A stretch of DNA of 64,000 nt from Chamaecyparis obtusa (taxonomy: Eukaryota; Streptophyta; Pinopsida; Cupressales; Cupressaceae): positions 557,001-621,000 of the forward strand of contig BSBK01006348.1 of NCBI GenBank assembly GCA_027943335.1. Reading direction: 5' to 3'. A program made the position numbers and the translations under genes. The notes beneath the pieces were generated by a model that worked only from the letters and a program-made list of their open reading frames with translations, was not told the origin of the DNA and did no database searches. Position 1 is the stretch's first letter. Each line of letters begins with the position of its first letter. Below are positions 32,901-42,369 of the stretch, one piece after another.

Positions 32901-33115
32901 AGTAGTAGTTGTACGCAAATCATTCCTGAAAAAAGAGGAATTGATTGAGAGAACCGCCCTTTTTGTAATTTCAGTTAAGTTCCTATTGAAATCACCTACA
33001 GTAAGAAAGGAGCCTCACCTATTGCTGAGAGGAGAGAGAAATCTCATGAGATGTTGCCTAAAGATACAATTTTGTAAGGTGTAGTCTTAGCGGCTTACAA
33101 AATTTTTAGCCAACA
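29990..33115 (+). mobile_element. B: 5'-truncated copy of the LTR A family, plus orientation, inside R2
   Basis: The right end ...TTTTTAGCCAACA (33115) is the inverse of the start of A. Many blocks match A inverted: 30320-30620 with 5040-5300, 30770-30960 with 4690-4900, 31030-31200 with 4420-4570 and 31560-31880 with 3960-4230. The TATA box at 32314-32322 fixes plus orientation. The terminal ~1.3 kb of U3 present in A is absent, and no matching 5-bp duplication to aggga (33116-33120) was found on the left, so the left end has been deleted. Confidence 0.75.
32314..32322 (+). promoter_or_regulatory. TATA box of LTR B
   Basis: CCTATATAAAGGAGGGAGC, the same context as in A. An AATAAA (CTTTCAATAAAAGAGG) follows about 110 bases downstream. 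Confidence 0.6.
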
Positions 33116-33342
33116 AGGGAGAGATACTCGCTCTGGATGAAAGTCTCTCCTAGTTCTTCCTGCTTGGTGTGAATGAAAGCGGTCATGTCTTCCGTCATGA
33201 GAACACCATCAGGCACACAAGATAGTGCACCATTCATGTCATTCGCCCTGTTCTGAATCGCCATGATATCATAGACAGATCGATCAATTTGATTTCCTTG
33301 AATCAGCTTGGCGACAGATGATGAAGATGCCATTGCTATCAA
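33116..33342 (-). pseudogene. R2 second ORF, N-terminal part
   Basis: A start-like MASSSSVAKLIQGNQIDRS tract at about 33333 opens a frame that reaches the edge of B, then enters its LTR end and stops. It probably began the protein continuing at 29978. Function unknown. Confidence 0.4.
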
Positions 33343-33731
33343 CCGGTTAATACAGAAAGTAGCTTGATCGGTCTTATAGATAGTATCTTACGATGATCAA
33401 AGCACGAGAATATTACTCAAGCATAAGAATTTTGTTAATCACAAAATCGCAAAGTAAAAGTAAATGAGTAAACCTCATTTATTTATATAGGGTGAGGGCA
33501 TAACAGTAATTACCAAACGGTAACTATTGTTAAACAGCTACATCATTAATTGCCTTACCTACCCTTTCTTTCCTTTTTCGCCAACCGGTATTCAGGTTTT
33601 TTCAGTTGAGAAAAGCCCGGTTGATCAACGCTTACCTGTCCGGTTATACTTCCTGACTAAGTGAGTGGGTTGCTCACCAGTCCTACCAGGAATAGTAGAC
33701 GAGCTACCGGTTCCCCCTAAGCCCTATAGGC

Positions 33732-34523
33732 TCAATTTGCTGAAGAGATATCACTATCGGCCGATGATGATCTTTCCTTTGTCTTCTCCTCAGAGGAGCC
33801 CTTTGATTCCTTCTTGAACCAAATCTTCTTGACTTCTTTCTTGATCTTCTTTCCTTTGTTATTCTTCTCATTTGAAGATGAGGTCTTCTCCACTGGTTTG
33901 ACTGATCCTCTCATTTTGGTCATTGACTGGTACCTGCAGTCTTTAGCTAGGTGTCCAACTTTGTTGCAAGTGTAACAGACTATCCCGATTGCCTTCCATG
34001 GATTCACCCTTCTATTGTTAGGTAATCTGCACCAAGAGTCATTGTGACTGTGCATGCCACAATTAGCACAGTTGGTTGTGCTCCGGTTCTTGTTTCTTTT
34101 GGGGAATGCCAGTCTCAGTGGGGATCTGAATGTCATTGTTTTGGATCTGCATTCATCAGTTGTGTCCAAACTTGTTGCATGCATAGCAATAGCCCTTGAA
34201 ACTTCCCTTGCTTCCATTGGACACACTTGTGGGGCTCGACCAGCATTCATTGGTCTTGTGGCCATACTTGCAACAGTTTTTGCAGTAACTATTAGTTGGC
34301 TTGACCGGTGCATTTCTATAGTTGCTTGTTCTATGGCCCGGTTTCCCACAGTGTTTGCAAGAATTGTTGAAGGTCTTTTAAACTTTTTGTTCTTCCGGTA
34401 TTTTCTTTTCCTTCTTGCTTTTATTGGCTTCTGATGATTCACCAATCTCTTTGGTGTCTTTACCGGTGAACCAAAGACCGGTGGAATCTTTGTGCTTTCT
34501 TTGAGCTTTGAGTTGCTCATCAA
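33732..34523 (-). pseudogene. R2 gag C-terminal part with an array of zinc knuckles
   Basis: Two CCHC-type motifs are in the long open frame: CANCGMHSHNDSWC (about 34045-34085) and CYTCNKVGHLAKDC (about 33940-33985), followed by a Lys/Ser-rich tail. Upstream, in another frame (about 34365-34150), are CKHCGKPGHRTSNY (last Cys replaced), CKNCCKYGHKTNEC and CYACNKFGHN. The array therefore had about five knuckles and was broken by a frameshift. Most plant gag proteins have one or two. Zinc knuckles bind RNA. Confidence 0.7.
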
Positions 34524-34997
34524 GCTTGACCGAGCTCTCGTTGTATCTTCTTAGGGTTTCATTCATTTCTTCAAGTTCTTTCATCTGTTCCTTCAGTTGA
34601 TACAACTCTATTTTAGGCCTTTTGCATGCTTCATCTCTATCATGCCAACTCTTTTGCATGTTGGTGTTTTCTTGAGTGACAATTTGCATGTCTTCTTGAA
34701 GTTGCAGAACGACAAGATCATTTTCCCTTACCGCTTTCTCTGTCAGATTTCTCGCTCTCTCAGAGGTTGTTAAAGACTTGACTACTGTGTTTCTTTCATC
34801 TTCAGCTTTCCTCTTTTTCTCAATCAGTTCAATCATCCTTAGGGCATTATCTTCCTACTCCCTCTTTAGGTTGGAGATCTGATCGATTAGGATCTGGTTC
34901 CTCTCCATGAGCTCTAAGACTGCCTCCTCAGCTTCCTCAGATCCATTCTGCCCAAAGAGTTCATCAATTGTTTCATTGCTCTCACTCAATTGCAGAA
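34378..34997 (-). pseudogene. R2 gag, coiled-coil part
   Basis: The open frame below 34836, continuing upstream to 34997 with a stop near 34855, encodes a long heptad-rich helix (MERNQILIDQISNL, KKRKAEDERNTVV, LKEQMKELEEMNETLRRY). It overlaps the next frame at 34378-34523 because of the shift into the zinc-knuckle region. R3 interrupts it at 34993-34997. Confidence 0.65.
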
Positions 34998-36310
34998 TGT
35001 AATATCCCCATTTTTGTGAGCATCAAAGTTCAATGGATTAGCCTATTAATTTACCCTCGTAGGCTGATAAGGTTGGATAGAAAGTCTCTTGACAGATTCA
35101 ACTTCTTCAGTGATCAAAATTTTACAGATTTGGCTTTCATTCGAGGTCTCTAGGACACCGTATGCAGTGATTTCTATTTATAGTGAGTTTATTGCTATAT
35201 ATAGCAATTTTTGGAGTGATGGAGATGGACCCTTTCTATTTTTAAAAATAGTATTTGGTCACATGGGGAATTGCAGGATGAACTCCCAATTCAGACGACA
35301 AAGTGAAATATTAAGCGGTTTGAGAGTTATTAATAATTTTGTGGCCAAAATGATATTAAATTGTAAAAATAGTTTATTATAAAGTTATAACATAACTTTA
35401 CAATTTCACTTAAGTTGAGGGTCTATTCATCATTGGAAAGGGACCAGTTGAGTAATTAATTATAAATGCCAAACTTAATGAATTATTATAAGATTTCCTA
35501 AGTTAAAATGAAATAACATTTAAAATGTTATTTAAAATGCTTTTGGGGGAAATTGCACTTCTTGAAGGTATTTAATAGTTGCAAGAGAAAGTGAATTCAT
35601 TATGTTGATTGCTTGATTTGATATCCTTTCTCTGGAGCATTGGAGTTTGTGAGAAACCAAGGGTTTCAGCAGAGTTCTGAGCTTATCGGCATTGGAGAGC
35701 GTTGCTTCTTCTTTGTAGTAGCAGTCAGAGGGTGTGAAATATTCACCCCATATTGCTTATTGGGTTGGCATCATACAAAGGTCAACATTGTACTGATTGG
35801 AGAAATAAATTTCAAAATTTATTGGTAGATTGAAGATATATTTTATGGCAGATTGAGGGCATCAGATTGAGAAGCTATTGGTTGTTTATAGTGGTTTGAA
35901 ATCATTGCTTTTTGCTGGTTATTCATTTGCCCTACCCTCTCTTCCATACTTGGTTTGATTTTGTTGAAGGAGGCACCAAAAAAATCAATAAGAATTCCTA
36001 AAAGGGATGCCTAGATGAACCAAAGTGATTGATATCATCAGTTTGAAGATTGGTTGTTGATAGAAGGAGATACGAGCCGCTGTATGCTTTTTATTGTAAA
36101 ACATTCTTGTGTTATGTATTGAAGGAAAAGTAATAAAGATTGTCTTCTATGCCCAAAGTATTGTTAGTATTAATTTTCAGAAGTTTTATTTTAGCATATG
36201 TATTGCTTTTTATGTCAAACCATCTCAAAAACACAAAAAAATAAGAAAACAATAAAAAAACAAAACAAGCATAGTCAGTTCAACAGTTAGAGCTTTGAAG
36301 GGTTCTTACA
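34998..36310 (+). repeat. R3 5' LTR
   Basis: 1313 bp. By eye, about a dozen differences from the 3' LTR in the first ~190 bases, mostly transitions. The CTATTTATAG near 35170 is a TATA candidate. Confidence 0.85.
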
Positions 36311-36311
36311 G

Positions 36312-36323
36312 TGATATCAGAGC
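36312..36323 (+). other. R3 primer-binding site
   Basis: TGATATCAGAGC, one substitution from the usual tRNA-Met complement, one base after the LTR. Confidence 0.75.
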
Positions 36324-36409
36324 GGTTCCCTGCCATCCTGCGGGGTTGGAAATCTTGAGTTCCCACGTTTGATAAATGAGTGACCAGCACTCTTGCAGTT
36401 GTTTCAATT

Positions 36410-37096
36410 ATGGAAAAATCCAGGAAATCAATTAAACAGGTTAACCAGTTGAATAGCATGATCATTTCCAGGAAGCAGTCAAATACCATAATGAAGAACT
36501 TCGAGAAGATTAAACAAAATCAGAAAAAGATGGATGAAATGCTTTCAAACCCAGCTACCATGGACAGTTTAACATGGTTTATGACTTCCATTTTTAAAAA
36601 GTCTTCCTTACAGAGAAAACAAGAAGAGAATCAAGAGGATTGTACAGGTGTAGCTTCAGCAGGCAGCAACCATCAGGTAGTGGAGCCTTTGCTTAGTGGG
36701 GAAGCTACTAGTCCTTATACACATAATGTTGGAGGCCCTTCTCAAGAGCATGCTGTTATGACAGACTTGCTTGAGTATAGCTGCATCGAGTCCCAACATT
36801 TACATGAGACAAGAGTTAGTGGCCGGGAAAATGTTGATGACATGATAGCCACCATTGATGGCAGCCTTACATCAATTGGTAGTAATGAAAATGTTAGTCA
36901 TACAAGGTCTGATTTGTATGACAACAGTCCCTTATTTGAGCCTATTGACTGTGTTGCTGATAAGGCCAGTGTAGAAGGGGTTGTTGATGCCACTATGAGT
37001 CCTGACTCACTTGGTGAGAATGTTTCTTTTGAGGATTGCACGGAAAATATGAGCTCTGATTTTTATGACAGCAATGAGTCGTGTGCAGCAGCATGA
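36410..37096 (+). CDS. R3 ORF, N-terminal part (unknown)
   Basis: 228 codons from the ATG at 36410. A basic N-terminal helix (MEKSRKSIKQVNQLNSMII, then KNFEKIKQNQKKMDEML) is followed by a long acidic, Ser-rich stretch (SSDFYDSNESC). The frame ends with TGA at 37094; the downstream ORF is in another frame, so a shift near 37080 probably separates two parts of one protein. No recognised domain. Confidence 0.5.
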   Translation: MEKSRKSIKQVNQLNSMIISRKQSNTIMKNFEKIKQNQKKMDEMLSNPATMDSLTWFMTSIFKKSSLQRKQEENQEDCTGVASAGSNHQVVEPLLSGEATSPYTHNVGGPSQEHAVMTDLLEYSCIESQHLHETRVSGRENVDDMIATIDGSLTSIGSNENVSHTRSDLYDNSPLFEPIDCVADKASVEGVVDATMSPDSLGENVSFEDCTENMSSDFYDSNESCAAA

Positions 37097-37139
37097 GATA
37101 GTAGAGAGTTTACTGGTGGATGATATTGACACTTAAGTT

Positions 37140-39503
37140 GTGGGCACTTCTGATGATATTTATGAGAACGATTCATGTTATGATGAGTCTGGTTTGTCAT
37201 ATCAGACTTTAGGAGATGATTCAAAGTTGTCATTGGTTGATGATAGGTCCCAGTATCATGGTTTACAGGGACTCGCAGTTGAGGGGGAAGCAGAGGTATG
37301 CGAGGAGATTGATATAGCAACGGCTTCCACTCCTTCAAATGAGTTATTTGTAGAGGTACCTAGCAGCAGTACCTCGATTGTTGATATGTGCAAGGTTGTT
37401 AGCACACATTGTGATATTGATCATGAGGTGAGTGACACTGATGCAGCCTCTTTTCACAGTGCCGAGTTTGGGTCAGAGGACATGTGTAGGAGTCAGCGGT
37501 TACAAGCTCCTTATCATCTGATTGGGTAGTTGAGGGTCAGTGACAGCATGATTGCCACAGTTATTGAGCATTTTGATGTTGCTCGTCAGATGTTGCCTAC
37601 TTATGGTTGGAGCACTCTTATGATAGATGAGCATTGTGATAGTGGTCTTTCCCTTGCAGAGTTTCACGCACTTCGTGAGGCAATTGGAATAATGAAACAA
37701 AATTACCTACAATTACTTGCAGACAGAGATTATCTTCTTGAGTGGGATGGTATTTGTTATGATGCACTAAGGGGAAAGGAAAAGGAGGTAGATGAGCTTA
37801 CTCATGAGCTTGGGGTGACTATGGACTCATTGGAGAACACCCAGTTGGCCTTTCAGGAGTCATAGTCACGGTTAGAGCAGTTTACCGTGGAGTTGAGCCG
37901 AGCACAATCTTCACCATCTGTAGTTACAGTATAGTTTCCTACAGTGGCAGTTGGTGATGATTTGATATCTACAAGTTGTAGTGAGGATGTGGCTACATCT
38001 ATCTCTGATGCAGGTGCAGTAGTTTTAGATGGGACGGGTACTTTGGTTGAGAGTTGTAGAGAGCCTCTTGTTGTATCAAATTCTCCAACAATCAGCACAC
38101 TAACAGATTATGCGGAACAAGTTATTGAGAGTTATGATGTGACAGTAGTGGATTCTTCAGAGAGTTGTGTGTTAGTTTCTGACACTACTCCCTCTTCTTC
38201 ATAGGACTTAGGCAAGGTATCATCTGATTTGGAGATGAGATTTCATGGGGATTTGTTTCCTTCTATCGAAAGAAAATCTATTACTTCATCTCATACAGCT
38301 GATAGAGATAGACAGTTGGTAGTGGCACAGTTTCAGAGGGATCAGCTGTGGGTTGCAGCGGAGCAGGTTAATGCTTCTTCATATGATTTCTACTGCATAG
38401 AGTCATTTATGGAGTATTTGCTTGAGACTTCAGAATTGTAGGAGGGACTGTTTAGAGCTTCTGAGGGTACTCTCATCCAAGGTTCTCACGATATTCAGGT
38501 TTTGGTGGGAAAGATTGTAGAGACTTTGACTACAATGCTTCCCCATAGGGATTTTGTGGTTGGACTTGCTGAGAGGGTTACTCGGGATCCTACCCAACCA
38601 GTTGTCCAGAGATAGAGATTGGAGCCATCTCTTGGTTCTTGGTTTGATGATGATGAGCCTCTAACGAAGATTGGAGCATTTTATTGGAACTACACAGTGA
38701 GGAATGCTCATCATTTCTCTTTTGACCCACAGGTAGAGGACTTGGTTTCGCGTAGGTGTGGGTTGGCTCTAGGTTCATACCATCATTTATGGGATGAGCT
38801 TATACCCTCTTCAGTTGATAGGGTTAGTTGTTGCAAGTTGGTAGGAGGCTACTTGCAAATTCAGCATATCCATGACGGTTTTGTAGAGGATGGATATCTG
38901 GGTTGTGATACAAATACCTTTAGGTGTTCTTATCTCCACAGTACGGATGGATCTGAGCCTCAGTTGCATTGGGACCCAGGTGGCGATAGGGTTAGCACTA
39001 TAGTTTGGGTCGGTCCTCTTGGTTGGCTTTACCAATTCTGGTATGATGAAGTTGGGATCAGAGTTGAGCAACGAAAGTCTAAGAATGTTCATTTTGGCAA
39101 ACTTCCATATTGGCTATGGGATCCAAGGATTGTTCCAGCTAGTGGACTGCTTCTTCCTTTGGTTGGTGTTGACTTAGTTGCAGCATACAATGGTATTATG
39201 TTGATGCCACATGGCTTGTATGGAGTACTCTACAAAGTGAATTGGGATCCCGAAATTCAGCTAAGCATTGAGTGTAGAGTTTGGGATTCTTTGGGTGGAT
39301 TTGGATTTCAGACAGGGTATAGAGTTCAACATTGCAACATGTTCAGTGTGCAGAGAGTATACTGGTTCATCCTTGGCCTTCTTGAACATGTTTTGATTTT
39401 GATGCACTATTCTTGTGTGCATGGGTTGGATAGTTGGTATGATGATTGTTCATGCACAGTTGTGTTTATGTTGGTGCTACAAGAGTTGATTCGAGATGTG
39501 TGA
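37140..39503 (+). pseudogene. R3 main ORF: conserved unknown retrotransposon protein
   Basis: One frame stays readable for ~790 codons with six internal stops, all TAG (about 37527, 37863, 37932, 38202, 38439 and 38613), ending with TGA at 39501. Regions in order: acidic N-terminal part; a conserved block FDVARQMLPTYGW...LSLAEFHALREAI...NYLQLLADRDYLLEW (37560-37750); a coiled coil; QFQRDQLWVAAEQV...YDFYCIESFMEYLLE (38330-38430); FDPQVEDLVSRR; then the HWDPGG...RVEQRKS module (38965-39080). R5 and R11 encode recognisable homologues. Function unknown. Confidence 0.6.
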
Positions 39504-39566
39504 CACATGACGCAGTTCATCTTTTGGACCTCTGGTGTGGTGGAGTTACATTGCAATAGAGATTGC

Positions 39567-39597
39567 TTGAGGACAAGCAATTTCAGGGAGGGCGGAC
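39567..39597 (+). other. R3 polypurine tract and conserved upstream block
   Basis: TTGAGGACAAGCAATTTC followed by AGGGAGGGCGGAC, directly before the 3' LTR. Confidence 0.75.
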
Positions 39598-40925
39598 TGT
39601 AATGTCCCCATTTTTGTGAGCATCAGAGTTCAATGGATTAGCCTATTAATTTACCCTCGTAGGCTAATGAGGTTGGATAGAGGGTCTCTTGACAGATGCA
39701 ACTTCTTCAGTGATCAGAGTTTTACAAATTTGGCTTTCATTCGAGGTCTCTAGGACTCCATATGCAGTGATTTCTATTTATAGTGAGTTTATTGCTATAT
39801 ATAGCAATTTTTGGAGTGATGGAGATGGACCCTTTCTATTTTTAGAAATAGTATTTGGTCACATGGGGAATTGCAGAATGAACTCCCAATTCAGACGACA
39901 AAGTGAAATATTAAGCGGTTTGAGAGTTATTAATAATTTTGTGGCCAAAATGATATTAAATTGTAAAAATAGTTTATTATAAAGTTATAACATAACTTTA
40001 TAATTTCACTTAAGTTGAGGGTCTATTCATCATTGGAAGGGGACCAGTTGAGTAATTAATTATAAATGCCAAACTTAATGAATTATTAAAAGATTTTCTA
40101 AGTTAAAATGAAATAACATTTAAAATGTTATTTAAAATGCTTTTGGGGGAAATTGCACTTCTTGAAGGTATTTAATAGTTGCAAGAGAAAGTAAATTCAT
40201 TGTGTTGATTGCTTGATTTGATATCCTTTCACTGGAGCATTGGAGTTTGTGAGAAACCAAGGGTTTCAGCAGAGTTCTGAACTTATCGGCATTGGAGAGC
40301 GTTGCTTCTTCTTTGTAGCAGCAGTTAGAGGGTGTGAAATATTCACCCAATATTGCTTATTGGGTTGGCTTCATACAGAGGTCAGCATTGTATTGATTGG
40401 AAAAATAAATTTCAGAATTGATAGGTAGATTGAAGATATATTTTATGGCAGATTGAGGGCATCAGATTGAGAAGCTTTTGGCTATTTATAGTGGTTTGAA
40501 ATCATTGTTTTTTGTTGGTTATTCATTTGCACCACAAAAATCATTAAGAATTCCTAAAAGGGGTGCCTAGCTGAACTACAGTGATTGATATCATCAATTT
40601 GGAGATTGGTTGTTGATAGAAGGAGATATGAGCTGTTGTATGCTTGCTTTTTTGGCCAGCAACGGTTTCAAAGTAATTTCTACAATGAAAATGGGTATGT
40701 TTTTTTTAATTTAAAACATTCTAGTGCTATGTATTGAAGAAAAAGTAATAAAGATTGTCTTCTATGCCCAAAGTATTGTTAGTGTTAATTTTCAGAAGTT
40801 TTATTTTAGCATATGTATTGCTTTTTATGTCAAACCATCTTGAAAACACAAAAAAACTGGAAAACAATAAAAAAACAAAGCAAGCATAGTCAGTTCAGCA
40901 GTTAGAGCTTTGAAGGGTTCTTACA
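39598..40925 (+). repeat. R3 3' LTR
   Basis: 1328 bp, ending GGGTTCTTACA. It contains a short insertion-like stretch near 40655-40710 relative to the 5' LTR. Confidence 0.85.
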
Positions 40926-40930
40926 TAGAG

Positions 40931-41074
40931 CCAACTCCTTTCTTTTAGCAAGTGATCTTCTCAACCTATCCTCCAGAGAGGCAACGATGTCGTTGGCTTC
41001 CTCAAGCTGTTTTTGATATCTATAGCCCTCCATGATCTTTTTCTCAAGCGGTTAAGCTTTATATCTAAGAGAAC
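40931..41074 (-). pseudogene. R2 gag N-terminus
   Basis: Reading from the primer site, the minus strand encodes an LEKKIMEGYRYQKQLEEA-like coiled-coil start that continues past R3 into 34997. This shows that R3 lies within the R2 gag. The family's usual globular gag domain is not seen. Confidence 0.55.
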
Positions 41075-41078
41075 TAAT

Positions 41079-41089
41079 CTCTGATACCA
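41079..41089 (-). other. R2 primer-binding site
   Basis: TGGTATCAGAG on the minus strand, two bases inside the 5' LTR. Confidence 0.8.
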
Positions 41090-41091
41090 AT

Positions 41092-42215
41092 TGTTATTCC
41101 TAACCGGCTACTGAGAGGGGGGGGGTGAATCAGTAAATACTATTTGTATTGCAATTTAAAACTTGTATAAAGATTCTTGCGAGATAAGCAGAATGTACAC
41201 AATCATCCACAAGCATAAATAGAAATACTCAGATCGACACATCATGTATATGTGGAAACCCTCAGTTAGAAGGAAAAAACCATGGTGAGAGAAAGCTCAC
41301 AACTTCACTACTGCAGTAATAATGATGCCCTGTTAGGAGCTTACAAAGCACTTGCAAGAGTGCTACCAGTTAAGGGATTTGGTAAAAGATCGGTTAAGAC
41401 CTTAACTCTGTTAGGAGCCGCCTTGTTAGAGGACTTTCAACATCAACAAAGACGTTACCCAATTAAAAGATTTTTACAAAGAACCTATTAGGGTTCACCA
41501 TGATAGAGGGATTTCAATATGCTTTCACAATACAAAAGCAATGATCTTAAGTTGACACTCTCTGTCTAATTAGATCATGCATGTTGATCTTTCCCGGTTC
41601 TGCGTGGCTATTGATCTTTCTGCCTTTCACCTCTGTGACTGTAGCACTTCTCTCAAAAGATATCTCTCTTCTGCTCTATATATTCAACAACTATCAACAA
41701 CTACTTTTCTTGTGTCCTATGACCTGTATTTATATAAAAGTTCATCTTAATGAAACCCTTAACTCATAGAACCGCCAAGCTGTAAACTCGTCCTTAAATC
41801 ATGCAACAAAACAAAAAGCTTTGCGTTCTAATCTTGAGTTTACCTTGAAACATCTGCGTAGCAATAAAACTAACTCCTATTAAAAAGCTAACTTCAGTTC
41901 TAAATGGTGGATGCTTCGCATATTCCAGTTTTAACTTAAACAGCTCTGCATTCACCGGTACGGATAGACATACTATTTGACCGGTGTCAATCTTGTACCT
42001 GGTCCATCCCTGTATGCAATATAAGATCAGTGCAATGCACTCTGTTCAGTCTATAGGTGCATCTCCTCTATTTCGTCTACCGGTGCATCTCCTCTATTAT
42101 AGTCTCCCGGTACATATAAAGTAGTATGAGTGATAAGTGATATTCCGGTGTATCTATACCAGTGGGAATGGTGTTTGCATCTAACTTTACTAATGACAAC
42201 TTGAGTTTGCTAACA
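41092..42215 (-). repeat. R2 5' LTR
   Basis: 1124 bp; the same ends and internal TATA (about 41720-41740) as the 3' LTR. Confidence 0.85.
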
Positions 42216-42234
42216 AAGAAAGCTTGGATAAGAG

Positions 42235-42342
42235 GCATATGATCACACTCATCCAAATTCTTTGAGACAGATGATGCATGTGATCACACTCATCCAAATT
42301 CTTTGAGATGGATGAGGCATGTGATCACATTCATCCAAATTG
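42235..42342. repeat. 41-bp tandem repeat, about 2.6 copies
   Basis: The unit begins GCAT(A/G)TGATCACACTCATC; starts are at 42235, 42276 and 42317. It lies just outside R2. Confidence 0.8.
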
Positions 42343-42369
42343 TGTTTTATTCCCACTTTAAGGACTTGT

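Larger units (their letters stand above)
34998..40925 (+). mobile_element. R3: non-autonomous LTR retrotransposon inside the R2 gag
   Basis: The 5' LTR is 34998-36310 and the 3' LTR 39598-40925, both TGTAAT(A/G)TCCCC to GGGTTCTTACA. A tRNA-Met-type primer site and a polypurine tract lie just inside. Flanking 5-bp sites are cagaa (34993-34997) and tagag (40926-40930), three of five identical and differing by two transitions; the R2 gag frame continues across them, so this is a decayed duplication. The internal region encodes an unknown protein with relatives in R5 and R11; no gag or pol motifs. Confidence 0.85.
26597..42215 (-). mobile_element. R2: large minus-strand LTR retrotransposon lacking pol
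   Basis: The two LTRs (41092-42215 and 26597-27709) both start TGTTAGC and end GGAATAACA on the minus strand, and the whole is flanked by aagaa duplications at 26592-26596 and 42216-42220. A tRNA-Met primer site (41079-41089) and a polypurine tract (27710-27722) complete the structure. The internal region encodes a coiled-coil gag with a zinc-knuckle array and a second long ORF, but no protease, integrase or RT is visible. B and R3 are nested in it. The LTR end CTGAGAGGGG...GGTGAATCAG resembles that of the copia element R8. Confidence 0.85.

Noticed and set aside
29990..33115. B as a complete element
   Set aside because: It lacks the terminal ~1.3 kb of U3 seen in A, and no duplication of the right flank aggga exists on its left.
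38202..38441. Programmed amber readthrough in R3
   Set aside because: Several TAG codons correspond to CAG in R5, so mutation of CHG sites explains them better; kept only as an alternative.
42235..42342. CRISPR-like regular repeats
   Set aside because: Only 2.6 copies of a 41-bp unit without spacers, in plant DNA; a plain tandem repeat.
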